From Lysinibacillus contaminans (GTDB lineage: Bacteria > Bacillota > Bacilli > Bacillales_A > Planococcaceae): DNA of 64,000 bases. Position numbers and translations under genes: made by a program. Shown in pieces: positions 1 to 8,088 of this stretch (its first letter is position 1; every line of letters begins with the position of its first letter). The stretch lies in contig NZ_LGRV01000003.1 of the NCBI RefSeq assembly GCF_001278945.1, positions 2,046,001-2,110,000 of the forward strand. Reading direction: 5' to 3'. The notes under the pieces are model-generated. The model saw only the letters and a list, made by a program, of their open reading frames with translations, ran no database searches and was not told the DNA's origin.

Positions 1-319
1 AAGAATTTCTTCGGTCACACTCAACATTTCCTATACACTCAGTTTTTTACTGTACTAGAAAAAGGCAGATCTCATCGCTTTTATTCATAACATAATTCCA
101 CTCCTATTACAATATGTAACAGTGGTCATGGAAATGTGCTTCCGATTACAACTAGAGAAAAATTCTATATTTTTCAATTCTATTAAAATTTACCGCTCCT
201 AAAATTATTTACTTCATAAAAATACGCATACAATTGCTAAAAAATGAATAGGAATCTAATAGAGAAGTATTCCGAAAATTCGCGTGAACTAAAATAATTT
301 AAAACGGAGTGTGAAGGAT
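1..319. other. Left-edge intergenic region, possible start of a leftward gene
   Basis: This AT-rich stretch precedes the MerR-like gene and holds no complete gene. At its left end a leftward reading frame could begin with an ATG whose first base is position 27 (peptide MLSVTEEIL and then the window edge). The nearest purine-rich sequence sits almost against that ATG, so the start is weak. A very short minus-strand frame following an AGGAG-like sequence near 100-112 ends within 14 codons and is probably decayed. No terminator or recognised RNA was seen. Confidence 0.3.
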
Positions 320-1228
320 ATGATTGAAACACATGATGCAAAAGAAATGATATTCGGAATAATCCAGCATGACCCATTATTTGCTGTTATACGAGACACC
401 CCTCTTGAGGAAGTACTTTACCGTGATCCTTATTTAAGCGACATTTCCGAAAAAAAGTATTACTCAACAGCAGAGGTTTCAAGTTGGTTTGATATTACTG
501 AGAGGAAATTACGTTATTACATTAAACCATTCGAACTTTATATTTTTGATGACACAAAAGTTAATTCAAAAACTACCACTGCTATTCGCTTAAATTTACC
601 AGCTATTTTAAAACTTCGTATGATTTTATTACTCAAAGATGAGCACCGTGTGAATGGGCTTAAACTGCTTCTTGGCATGGACGAATATGGCCGTTTTATC
701 GACCAACAACTAGCTGCTACAACAGATATTGCACCTTCAAATGAGTTAGCAAATAAAGTAGATATGTTAGGTAATGTGTTACAGCAAATGATGCAGACTG
801 GGCTATTTAACTTGGAACAGGAAGATGAGAGTGGCACTTTGCAAATTGCTTTGAACAAAGATTTCCTCACGCAAAATATGCTAGTACAAGCCTCTGAATC
901 AAACAACCAAATCATAGAAATTCAAAAAGAAACAAATAAATTAAAATATGAAAATGAAAGACTGCAAAAGCAAATCACCGAGTTAAAAGAGGTTAATGCG
1001 AAGGATGTTGTTATAAAAGTCCGTGAACGTTTTATTGAAAATGAAATTGCTTCTGCTTTAAGAACAGAAGCGTTACAGCAATTTTCTACTCAAAAAAAAT
1101 CGGGCTTTTTCGCCAAATACTTCCGTTCTTCACAAATTGAACTAGAGAAAGAACAATTTGTTGAAGACTATATATCGAAGCATCTAACAAATCGCTTAGA
1201 AGTAGCATTAATTGAGTATTACGAATAA
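320..1228 (+). CDS. MerR-like DNA-binding protein with coiled coil
   Basis: A predicted cytoplasmic DNA-binding protein of 302 residues. Residues about 42-70 resemble a MerR-type winged helix-turn-helix (YYSTAEVSSWFDITERKLRYY), a module that reads the DNA and usually bends the promoter. Residues about 190-235 form a strongly charged heptad-like coiled coil that should dimerise it, followed by a basic C-terminus. No ligand-binding domain is visible. A GTG nine bases upstream is in frame, but GGAG at 306-309 would nearly touch it, so the ATG at 320 is preferred. It stands alone, followed by a hairpin terminator. Proteins of this build are found near mobile or plasmid genes, but nothing here shows its target. 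Confidence 0.6.
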   Translation: MIETHDAKEMIFGIIQHDPLFAVIRDTPLEEVLYRDPYLSDISEKKYYSTAEVSSWFDITERKLRYYIKPFELYIFDDTKVNSKTTTAIRLNLPAILKLRMILLLKDEHRVNGLKLLLGMDEYGRFIDQQLAATTDIAPSNELANKVDMLGNVLQQMMQTGLFNLEQEDESGTLQIALNKDFLTQNMLVQASESNNQIIEIQKETNKLKYENERLQKQITELKEVNAKDVVIKVRERFIENEIASALRTEALQQFSTQKKSGFFAKYFRSSQIELEKEQFVEDYISKHLTNRLEVALIEYYE

Positions 1229-1234
1229 ATAAGT

Positions 1235-1285
1235 AACCAGCAACCTCTCAATCGAATGGTTTGGAGCATTGCTGGTTTTATTTTC
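1235..1285 (+). terminator. Rho-independent terminator after the MerR-like gene
   Basis: AACCAGCAA at 1235-1243 pairs with TTGCTGGTT at 1269-1277, with a T-rich run after it. It lies six bases after the stop codon of the MerR-like gene. Confidence 0.8.
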
Positions 1286-1490
1286 GGCTGTTTTCGTAAA
1301 GATTGTTGCTCTTCAACTAACGATACTAAATAAAAGAATCGTAAGGAAAATAATTTATGGATACTCATTTCCCTTTGATATTTTTCACTTACTAAGGGAA
1401 TGTAATATTTTGAAAAAAAAGCTAAGAATCATTTTAGGTGTTAGAATAATACTATAATTTATATAAATATTATGATGATACAAAACTTGT

Positions 1491-1606
1491 GATAAATCTA
1501 AATCCCCCAGATTTGTCCGATAAATGATAGGAGTTAAATTTTAATGAATAGTCCAATCTAATATTCCCCTATTAAGCCAAAATTCAAATGAAATATCGGG
1601 GGATAT
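1491..1606 (+). promoter_or_regulatory. Probable translational attenuator with leader peptide MNSPI
   Basis: The mRNA leader of the MFS exporter has three linked elements. The first hairpin pairs 1491-1499 with 1509-1517 and shows CCCCC in its loop. Next comes a five-codon leader ORF, MNSPI, from ATG 1544 to TAA 1559-1561, with its own AGGAG at 1529-1533. The third element is a 9-bp stem pairing ATATTCCCC (1561-1569) with GGGGGATAT (1598-1606), which buries the exporter's ribosome binding site. The leader stop codon touches the 5' arm of that stem, so a ribosome halted on the leader would open it. This is the layout of antibiotic-inducible ermC/cat-type attenuation. The structure is seen in the sequence, and the regulation is inferred. 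Confidence 0.6.
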
Positions 1607-1609
1607 ATA

Positions 1610-2818
1610 ATGAAATTGAATAGAAATTTTTCTTTATTACTAATAGGTCAGTCACTCGCTAATATAGGCGATGTATTATATATAGTCAGTGTTATAAGTA
1701 CAATTTTTGTATTAACAGGTTCTGCAATTGCAGCATCGTTTGTGCCATTTACGATCGCTTCTTCTATGTTTATATCCAGTCTGCTGACACCTCTTTTGGT
1801 TGAGAAAGTAAATCTTAAATGGTTAATTGTTGGGTCACAAATTGGAAAAACGATTTTACTCCTTATTCTAGGGTTTATGTTAATTGGTATAACAGCATCT
1901 AATTATTATTTTATCTTTTTAATAATAGGATTGATTGCTTTTTTTGACGGTTGTGCAAATCCATTAAGACAGACATTGATTCCATACTATGTAAAACCTG
2001 ACCATCTGATTCAAGCTAATGGAATTGCAGAAACTATTACGCAGGTTATACAAGCAGGTATGTGGTTCGTAGGAAGTTCATTACTAATTATTATGAGTTC
2101 TCAACAACTTGTTTGGTTAGTTGGATGTTTATTTGTAATTGCAAGCATCTTACTTTGTCTTTTAGAAAGTGTAAATCATAAAACAACCGAGCTAAAAGGA
2201 AAACTAGAAAAGATTAAAGAGGGATGGAGAACTCTTTCTAACACTCCGGTATTAAGAAGGATTGCTTGGATAGAATTTTTGGAAACAATTGCAGGAACGG
2301 TTTGGATAGCTGCTATTTTATATGTGTTTGTCAACGATGCTTTGAACGTTGATGAAAAATGGTGGGGATTTATCAATGGAGCTTTCTTTTTAGGTCTGAT
2401 TTTAGGAAGTGTTTATTGTATTAAATTTTCTACTTTTGTTGAAAAGAAATTAGGAACCTTTATTTTTGTCGGTTCATTCGCAAGTTTCTTATTCACATTA
2501 TTATTTAGTCTAAACAGCATTCCAATAATTTCCTTATTTTTATCGCTTTGTGTAGGACTTTTTGGACAAATAAAATACATTCCTCAACAAGCGGTTATAC
2601 AAACTAGTGTTTCAAAAGAACAGTTGTCAACTGTTTATACCTCATTAGGTGCTATCGGAACTGGGATTTTTGGCGTGGGCTCTCTTGTTATGGGAGTATT
2701 GGCAGATTTGTTAGGAATCAGAATTGTATTCGTTATTTCGGGGCTATTACTTGCGATAGTAAGTACAATTGCTCATAAAAATAAGCAATTGTTTGTTAGA
2801 AATGTTATGGAACAATAA
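1610..2818 (+). CDS. MFS efflux transporter
   Basis: A 402-residue inner-membrane secondary transporter with about 12 hydrophobic helices and no signal peptide. It belongs to the major facilitator superfamily, closest in style to the macrolide/enterobactin-type exporters (MefA/EntS-like), with the typical N-terminal NFSLLLIGQSLANIGD segment and a conserved GCANPLRQTLIPYY stretch in the first half. The likely role is proton-driven export of a drug or amphipathic compound; the substrate cannot be read from sequence. The ATG at 1610 follows GGGGGA at 1598-1603. That site can be sequestered by the upstream leader structure, which supports inducible expression. The gene is monocistronic, with a hairpin terminator downstream. 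Confidence 0.8.
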   Translation: MKLNRNFSLLLIGQSLANIGDVLYIVSVISTIFVLTGSAIAASFVPFTIASSMFISSLLTPLLVEKVNLKWLIVGSQIGKTILLLILGFMLIGITASNYYFIFLIIGLIAFFDGCANPLRQTLIPYYVKPDHLIQANGIAETITQVIQAGMWFVGSSLLIIMSSQQLVWLVGCLFVIASILLCLLESVNHKTTELKGKLEKIKEGWRTLSNTPVLRRIAWIEFLETIAGTVWIAAILYVFVNDALNVDEKWWGFINGAFFLGLILGSVYCIKFSTFVEKKLGTFIFVGSFASFLFTLLFSLNSIPIISLFLSLCVGLFGQIKYIPQQAVIQTSVSKEQLSTVYTSLGAIGTGIFGVGSLVMGVLADLLGIRIVFVISGLLLAIVSTIAHKNKQLFVRNVMEQ

Positions 2819-2892
2819 CATTAAAGATGAAGGATTTTGTTAGCTACAATGACCTTTGTTTTTTTTATGACTGTGTGATAGTTGTGAAGTAG

Positions 2893-2922
2893 GACCATCA
2901 TTTTTGATGGTCTTATTTTATT
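2893..2922 (+). terminator. Terminator after the MFS gene
   Basis: GACCATCA (2893-2900) and TGATGGTC (2905-2912) form a perfect 8-bp stem with a short loop, followed by TTATTTTATT. Confidence 0.75.
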
Positions 2923-3027
2923 AAACTTATTGTATAAATGGTGTTTTTTTTGTTAAAGAAGATAGCCAAACGAGAAGCAACAATCTTTGAGAAAACAGTC
3001 TTATTTTTTTCGGAATCTCCACCATTC

Positions 3028-3621
3028 TTACAAATCGCTCAAATTACTTATGAAACGCACTATTCGAAGATGGATAGTCGCCATCTCTTCTACGCTTAAA
3101 TCAGCATCTTCCCCCTCTAGCCATTCTTGAATAACGCCTAAAATCGCTGAAGTAATAAATGCTTGTAAATATTTTTCAAAAATAGGATCTAGCACTTCTG
3201 TCTGACTTAAAGTAAGATTTTTCAATATATGATTACTGAAAACATCTTTCATTTTTTTACTAAAGGTTGGACTACCCTGCTCGGATAAAATGATTCGAAA
3301 GGCTTTTGCATGCTCTTTAATAAACTGAATGACAACAATAAAGGGATGGTAAAGTTGCCCCGTTTGCAAAGTATGAAATGCTTCTACAGGTTGCACCTTT
3401 TCAATATAACTCTGTAACGCATTTAATAACTCCTGTTGTAAATCTTCCATCACCTCAAACTTATCAGCATAGTGCAGATAAAATGTTCCACGGTTAATCT
3501 TTGCTGTAAGGGCTAAATTTTTCACTGTTACCCGTTGAAAGCCTACTTCTTCAATTTGAGTAAGTAGTGCTTTTTTGATGGCTTGCTTCGTTTCATAATT
3601 CATCTTTTCATGAACCGACAT
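3028..3621 (-). CDS. TetR family transcriptional regulator
   Basis: A repressor-type DNA-binding protein of 197 residues. The N-terminal third is a TetR helix-turn-helix: KKALLTQIEEVGFQRVTVKNLA, then INRGTFYLHYADKFEVM, the usual recognition helix followed by FYxHYxxK. The rest is an all-helical ligand-binding and dimerisation domain. An in-frame codon six residues upstream is open, but AAGGAGGG at 3628-3635 is ideally spaced for the ATG at 3621. It is divergent from the ABC exporter genes that start at 3737, so it probably represses them and itself, with an unknown hydrophobic inducer. Confidence 0.85.
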   Translation of the reverse strand: MSVHEKMNYETKQAIKKALLTQIEEVGFQRVTVKNLALTAKINRGTFYLHYADKFEVMEDLQQELLNALQSYIEKVQPVEAFHTLQTGQLYHPFIVVIQFIKEHAKAFRIILSEQGSPTFSKKMKDVFSNHILKNLTLSQTEVLDPIFEKYLQAFITSAILGVIQEWLEGEDADLSVEEMATIHLRIVRFISNLSDL

Positions 3622-3651
3622 CAATACCCTCCTTTTCACTTAACACTCATT

Positions 3652-3714
3652 ATCAATTTGTTGATTGTATTTGCATTTATCCTAACGTAAAATTTCAGTA
3701 TACTCAACACGTTG
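3652..3714 (+). promoter_or_regulatory. Divergent promoter and candidate TetR operators
   Basis: A promoter for the ABC exporter is visible as TTGTAT (3665-3670), a 17-base spacer and TAAAAT (3688-3693). Two small palindromes flank it: ATCAA-TTTG-TTGAT at 3652-3665 and CAAC-AC-GTTG at 3705-3714, the second just after the expected transcription start. Either could be the operator of the divergent TetR protein. They differ in sequence, so the assignment is tentative. Confidence 0.4.
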
Positions 3715-3736
3715 TTCAGTAAAGGAGAGATAAATT

Positions 3737-4465
3737 GTGGAAGATATAGCAATTACTTTATCTGCAGTTGAAAAACGATTTAAACATAAACAAGTCATTG
3801 CCCCGCTTTCCTTAGAAGTACCAACAGGTCAGCTGATTGGCTTACTTGGTCCTTCAGGTTGTGGGAAAACAACATTAATTAAAATGATTATGGGCATGTT
3901 AAAGCCCGACCAAGGAAGCATTCACGTCTTCAACTACACTGTCCCTCATAAACAACTACTAATGGATATTGGCTATATGGCACAGTCTGACGCCCTTTAT
4001 ACAGATTTAACAGGGGCGGAAAATATCAATTTGTTTGCAAAACTATATGGGTTATCCAAAACGGAAAGAATAAATCGCGTTCAATACGCTGCCAACCTTG
4101 TTCATTTAACAGGGGATTTAAATGAAAAGGTGATGAATTACTCTGGAGGTATGAAACGAAGATTGTCACTAGCCATTGCATTAATTCAAAATCCTAAACT
4201 TCTTATTTTAGATGAACCTACAGTAGGTATTGATCCAGTACTAAAAAAAGAGATTTGGCAGGAACTCATTCGCTTGAAAGATCAAGAACATAAAACTATT
4301 TTGGTAACTACACATGCAATGGATGAAGCAGAACGTTGCGATCAATTAGCAATGCTTAGGGGCGGTCAAATCATTGCGCAAGGAACACCCCAAGAGCTAA
4401 AAACATGTTATGGCGCAAAAGACTTTGATGAGGTATTTTTAAAGGCTGGGGGGGATATCATTTGA
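3737..4465 (+). CDS. ABC exporter ATP-binding subunit (ABC-2 type)
   Basis: The 242-residue ATPase of an efflux pump on the cytoplasmic face of the membrane. Walker A GPSGCGKTT is near residue 38, the signature YSGGMKRRLS near 136 and Walker B LLILDEP near 156, followed by the H-loop of TTHAMDEAE. The start is GTG after AAAGGAGA. The permease gene overlaps its stop codon, so the two are translationally coupled. It resembles CcmA/DrrA-type drug exporter ATPases. The divergent TetR gene suggests substrate induction. The substrate is unknown. Confidence 0.88.
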   Translation: MEDIAITLSAVEKRFKHKQVIAPLSLEVPTGQLIGLLGPSGCGKTTLIKMIMGMLKPDQGSIHVFNYTVPHKQLLMDIGYMAQSDALYTDLTGAENINLFAKLYGLSKTERINRVQYAANLVHLTGDLNEKVMNYSGGMKRRLSLAIALIQNPKLLILDEPTVGIDPVLKKEIWQELIRLKDQEHKTILVTTHAMDEAERCDQLAMLRGGQIIAQGTPQELKTCYGAKDFDEVFLKAGGDII

Positions 4466-5478
4466 GAGTCGTCGCACTAATAACAAGAATCATGCAGCAA
4501 ATGAGACGTGATAAACGTACGCTTGCACTACTTTTTATAGCACCGTTAGTTATACTTTCTTTGATGTATTTTATTTTTAATAGTGATGAGTCTGAGTTGT
4601 CGCTTGTTGTATCAAATGGTAACAGTCAACTTATTGATAAACTTCAAGCTGTAGATTTTCATGTAATTGAAAAAGAAAATTTTTCAAAAGAAGATTTGAT
4701 GGCTAATGAATATGATGGTTGGTTAGATATTCAACAAAATCAATTCGAGCTTACGTTACTTAACGACAGTCCTTCCACAGCTAAAGCCGTAAAGATGAAA
4801 CTTTCACAAGCGATGCAACCGGATAACGCAACAACAATGAAATTCTCAACTTCTTATGTGTATGGTGATGAAAATACAGCACTTTTCGATACGTTTAGCC
4901 CAATGCTCATTTGCTTTTTTGTATTCTTTTTCGTCTTTTTAATTTCTGGCATTGCCCTATTAAAAGAACGAACTTCTGGCACATTAGAACGCTTACTAGC
5001 TACACCTATTAAACGTTACGAAATTGTCGCTGGCTATATGATTGGTTATGGGCTATTTGCGATTATTCAAACGATTATTATTGTAGTGTTTGGTATCTAT
5101 GTGCTAGATATTGTACATGTCGGTTCCATCTGGCTCGTATTACTCACGAATATGTTAGTGGCACTTGTTTCTTTATCATTAGGGGCCTTATTATCAAGTT
5201 TCGCCGCATCAGAGTTTCAAATGATGCAGTTCATCCCTCTGGTCATCGTGCCACAAGCATTCTTTTCAGGTATTTTCCCACTTGATAATATGGTCGATTG
5301 GTTACAAAATATTGGTCGGATTATGCCTATGTTTTACGCAGCAGATGCTCTCAATGGCGTAATGTACAAGGGATATACATTTAGTGACATTGCAACAAAT
5401 TTAGGTATACTAGCCTCCTTCGCGCTCGTATTTATTACCTTAAATATTATAAGCTTAAAAAAATATCGATCGTTGTAA
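4462..5478 (+). CDS. ABC-2 type transporter permease
   Basis: The 338-residue membrane partner of the preceding ATPase. It starts with TTG inside the upstream stop codon (TTGA overlap) after a G-rich ribosome binding site. One membrane helix lies near the N-terminus, followed by an extracytoplasmic loop of about 120 residues and a C-terminal block of five to six helices. The segment LLKERTSGTLERLLATPIKRYEI is typical of the YhaP/DrrB-like ABC-2 family. The pair probably forms a homodimeric permease with two ATPases exporting a lipophilic compound. Confidence 0.85.
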   Translation: MRVVALITRIMQQMRRDKRTLALLFIAPLVILSLMYFIFNSDESELSLVVSNGNSQLIDKLQAVDFHVIEKENFSKEDLMANEYDGWLDIQQNQFELTLLNDSPSTAKAVKMKLSQAMQPDNATTMKFSTSYVYGDENTALFDTFSPMLICFFVFFFVFLISGIALLKERTSGTLERLLATPIKRYEIVAGYMIGYGLFAIIQTIIIVVFGIYVLDIVHVGSIWLVLLTNMLVALVSLSLGALLSSFAASEFQMMQFIPLVIVPQAFFSGIFPLDNMVDWLQNIGRIMPMFYAADALNGVMYKGYTFSDIATNLGILASFALVFITLNIISLKKYRSL

Positions 5479-5502
5479 TCGTTTAAATCTATAGAATTGA
5501 AG

Positions 5503-5536
5503 GTCCTGCTAAAAATTACTTAGCGGGACTTTTTTG
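5503..5536 (+). terminator. Terminator after the ABC-2 exporter
   Basis: GTCCTGCTAA (5503-5512) pairs with TTAGCGGGAC (5520-5529), a 10-bp stem, followed by six T residues. Confidence 0.9.
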
Positions 5537-5715
5537 TTACAATTAAATAGAAAAATAAACCATATATTGAAAGCGATAGAATTAAAATTACTTTATAATA
5601 CTTTTAAGGATAACATATGATTAGCTATCATCAATTTTTGCATTGATAAATAAGTTTTCCTTTTTTACAATTCATTTCGCCGAGCTTACAAATACTTAAT
5701 AAAGGATAGGCATAC

Positions 5716-6594
5716 ATGAAAACAATAGTGGATATAAAGAACATTACTAAACAGTATAAAGGCAAGACCATTCTCGAAGATATTTCATTTTCGTTATTTG
5801 CTCATCAGGTTGTAGCATTAGTAGGGAAAAATGGTTCTGGGAAGAGTACTCTCCTCAAAATAATTGGGGGTTTAGTTAATCCTGACAGCGGTACAATCTA
5901 TAAACATATCCATCCTTTCACAATTGGCTACGTACCAGAAGTAACACCTTCTACTATAATGTTTACTCCTGAAGAGTATCTATTTCACATGGGATGTATT
6001 AGAGGTATGGTTAAAAATCAACTTCAACCAAGAATAGACTACTTACTTGATATTTTTAATTTGCAAGGTTCTCGCAAAACAAGGATTTCTGATTTTTCGA
6101 AGGGCATGAAACAGAAAGTCATGATTATGCAGGCCTTGCTTGAAGAAACAAATCTTCTAATACTGGACGAGCCTTTATCTGGACTGGACCCTAAGGCACA
6201 AAGTAATTTAGAAGATACCCTTTTGTTATTGAAAGATAAAGGATTAAGTATCATCTTATCTTGCCACGAAACTAAATTACTTGAAAATATTGCAGATAAA
6301 ATCTTTTTCATAAACAATCATCAAGTTAATCAAAATAACTTATTACTTAATACCACTCAACATAGAAATAGACTTACTTTTGAAATCTCTATCCAAGAAT
6401 CTTTTGAAGATCTACATCCCTATTTTGAAATAGTACAAACAAGTCAATTAAATCAGAGAGTTAATGTAGTAAAGGTAATTATTAAACTGGAGGATACAGA
6501 CAAAATCTTATTAGAACTCCTCCATAAAAATGCATCAATTAAACAGTTACAGCCCATTAATCATGCAAAAGAGGATTTCTACAACCAATTCTAA
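5716..6594 (+). CDS. ABC transporter ATP-binding protein
   Basis: A 292-residue ABC ATPase opening a seven-gene rightward block. Walker A is GKNGSGKST near residue 38. The signature loop is the variant FSKGMKQKV rather than LSGGQ, as in many ABC-2 type and lantibiotic-immunity ATPases. Walker B is LLILDEPLSGLDP. About 90 residues beyond the catalytic core form an accessory C-terminal domain. The next gene, 11 bases on, encodes its likely membrane partner. The two-component system downstream suggests that the pump answers to an envelope or antimicrobial signal. The substrate is unknown. Confidence 0.82.
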   Translation: MKTIVDIKNITKQYKGKTILEDISFSLFAHQVVALVGKNGSGKSTLLKIIGGLVNPDSGTIYKHIHPFTIGYVPEVTPSTIMFTPEEYLFHMGCIRGMVKNQLQPRIDYLLDIFNLQGSRKTRISDFSKGMKQKVMIMQALLEETNLLILDEPLSGLDPKAQSNLEDTLLLLKDKGLSIILSCHETKLLENIADKIFFINNHQVNQNNLLLNTTQHRNRLTFEISIQESFEDLHPYFEIVQTSQLNQRVNVVKVIIKLEDTDKILLELLHKNASIKQLQPINHAKEDFYNQF

Positions 6595-6611
6595 ATAAGT
6601 GAGGTATGAAA

Positions 6612-7313
6612 ATGAGCGGTTTACTACGCTATCAATTTATTAATTATCTACGAACCTATAGATATGTTCCACCATTTTCGATTTTTATCATATTCCTTGT
6701 GGTGAATTATACTTTTACGCCAAACCCCATATTAGATAGTTACTCCTTTTCATCAATAGTGCTTTTCTTTATTATGGGCTGGTTTACAATCACGATTTTC
6801 CACTCAGAAGACGAGGATCAAAAGATTATAACTTTACTCCACATAAAAAATAGAAAAGAGTACAATTTAGTACTTTTTATGTTTTGTGTACTTACCGGTT
6901 TGTGCCTAAGTTGTTTGTCAGTCACTTACCCTATACTTATTGATGCGTTTGGTTTAAAGCCAAAACCATTACATATTATGATGGGGTTCCTATCTCACTT
7001 TAGTCTTTCCTTTTTAGCTATCGCACTGTCTGCTATTTTCACAAGAGACATTGTTAAAAACAAGCAGAATACTTGGTGGGGTGTACTAAGCACCCTAATT
7101 ATCTCTCTAGCTATTACCACTTTAAAAAGTGTAATTCTACAAATAAAAGGTCTTATCTGGCTGTTACCACCTGTCTATCTTTCGTTAGAAATGATGGATT
7201 CAGGAGATGAAAATCTTTCTATGCCTGGATTATTTTATTGGCAATTTACTTGGATTTTTATGTATAGCATCCTCGTTATAGGTATTTTCTTTTTATTCAC
7301 TAAGCGCAAATGA
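6612..7313 (+). CDS. Hydrophobic ABC-associated membrane protein
   Basis: A polytopic membrane protein of 233 residues with about six hydrophobic helices, very probably the permease for the ATPase just upstream. An in-frame ATG at 6606 lies one base after the AGTGAGG ribosome binding site, so the second ATG at 6612 with normal spacing is chosen. No family is recognised with confidence; size and context fit small ABC-2 permeases of bacteriocin-immunity pumps. The response regulator gene begins 49 bases downstream. Confidence 0.6.
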   Translation: MSGLLRYQFINYLRTYRYVPPFSIFIIFLVVNYTFTPNPILDSYSFSSIVLFFIMGWFTITIFHSEDEDQKIITLLHIKNRKEYNLVLFMFCVLTGLCLSCLSVTYPILIDAFGLKPKPLHIMMGFLSHFSLSFLAIALSAIFTRDIVKNKQNTWWGVLSTLIISLAITTLKSVILQIKGLIWLLPPVYLSLEMMDSGDENLSMPGLFYWQFTWIFMYSILVIGIFFLFTKRK

Positions 7314-7362
7314 AACTTGTAATGGGGATTGATTAATTAAAATTTAGTAATGAAGGAGTTAG

Positions 7363-8079
7363 ATGCTCTTAATGAAGAATTCCAAGGTTTTAATTATTGA
7401 AGATGAAAAGGATATTGCATTTATTATTCGAGATTATTTAAGTGTGCATCATTTTGAAGTACTACTTGCCGAAACAGGTAAGGAAGCTATTTATACTATT
7501 GAGAATAATAATCCTGATTTTATTATCCTTGATTTGACGCTCCCAGATTGTGATGGCATCGAGTTGTGTCGCCAAATTCGCGGGAACAGCAATGTTGCGA
7601 TTCTTATATTAAGTGCACGTGGCAGTGATACCGATAAAGTACTCGGATTAGGATTCGGTGCGGATGATTATATGACAAAACCATTCTCTTTAAGCGAACT
7701 TGTAGCAAGAGTTAATGCACATTTACGTAAACAAAATAGATTATTACAAGGCCAAATTAACAGTAAAGAAATAATTCAGGTTGAAAATATGGAGATAAAT
7801 AAAATAGAACATACATTTATACGAGACCAAAAACCAATTCAACTATCCGCAAAGGAATTCGAATTATTATATTTTTTAATCAAAAATCAGAATCAAGTCT
7901 TCTCAAAAAGTCAGATACTGGATGCTGTTTGGGGATACGATTCATTTGGCGATGAAAATACGATAACAGTTTACATTAGAAGGCTGCGTGAAAAAATAGA
8001 AAAAAATCCATCTACCCCTGTTTATATACAAACTGTTTGGGGAATTGGCTATAAGTTTAATACAAAAACGACTAAATAG
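7363..8079 (+). CDS. OmpR family response regulator
   Basis: A 238-residue DNA-binding response regulator. The N-terminal receiver has the acidic pocket (IIEDEKD), the phospho-acceptor Asp in FIILDLTLPD and the Lys in MTKPFSL. The C-terminal OmpR/PhoB winged helix carries ELLYFLIKNQNQVFSKSQILDAVWGY and the DNA-contacting VYIRRLREKIE. The kinase gene follows after 9 bases. It probably controls the transporter genes on either side. The ATG at 7363 lies four bases after AAGGAG; a second ATG nine bases on is possible. Confidence 0.92.
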   Translation: MLLMKNSKVLIIEDEKDIAFIIRDYLSVHHFEVLLAETGKEAIYTIENNNPDFIILDLTLPDCDGIELCRQIRGNSNVAILILSARGSDTDKVLGLGFGADDYMTKPFSLSELVARVNAHLRKQNRLLQGQINSKEIIQVENMEINKIEHTFIRDQKPIQLSAKEFELLYFLIKNQNQVFSKSQILDAVWGYDSFGDENTITVYIRRLREKIEKNPSTPVYIQTVWGIGYKFNTKTTK

Positions 8080-8088
8080 GAGAACACT

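Noticed and set aside
1269-1457. 62-codon rightward open frame after the MerR-like gene
   Set aside because: It begins inside a terminator hairpin, has no ribosome binding site and shows no family similarity.
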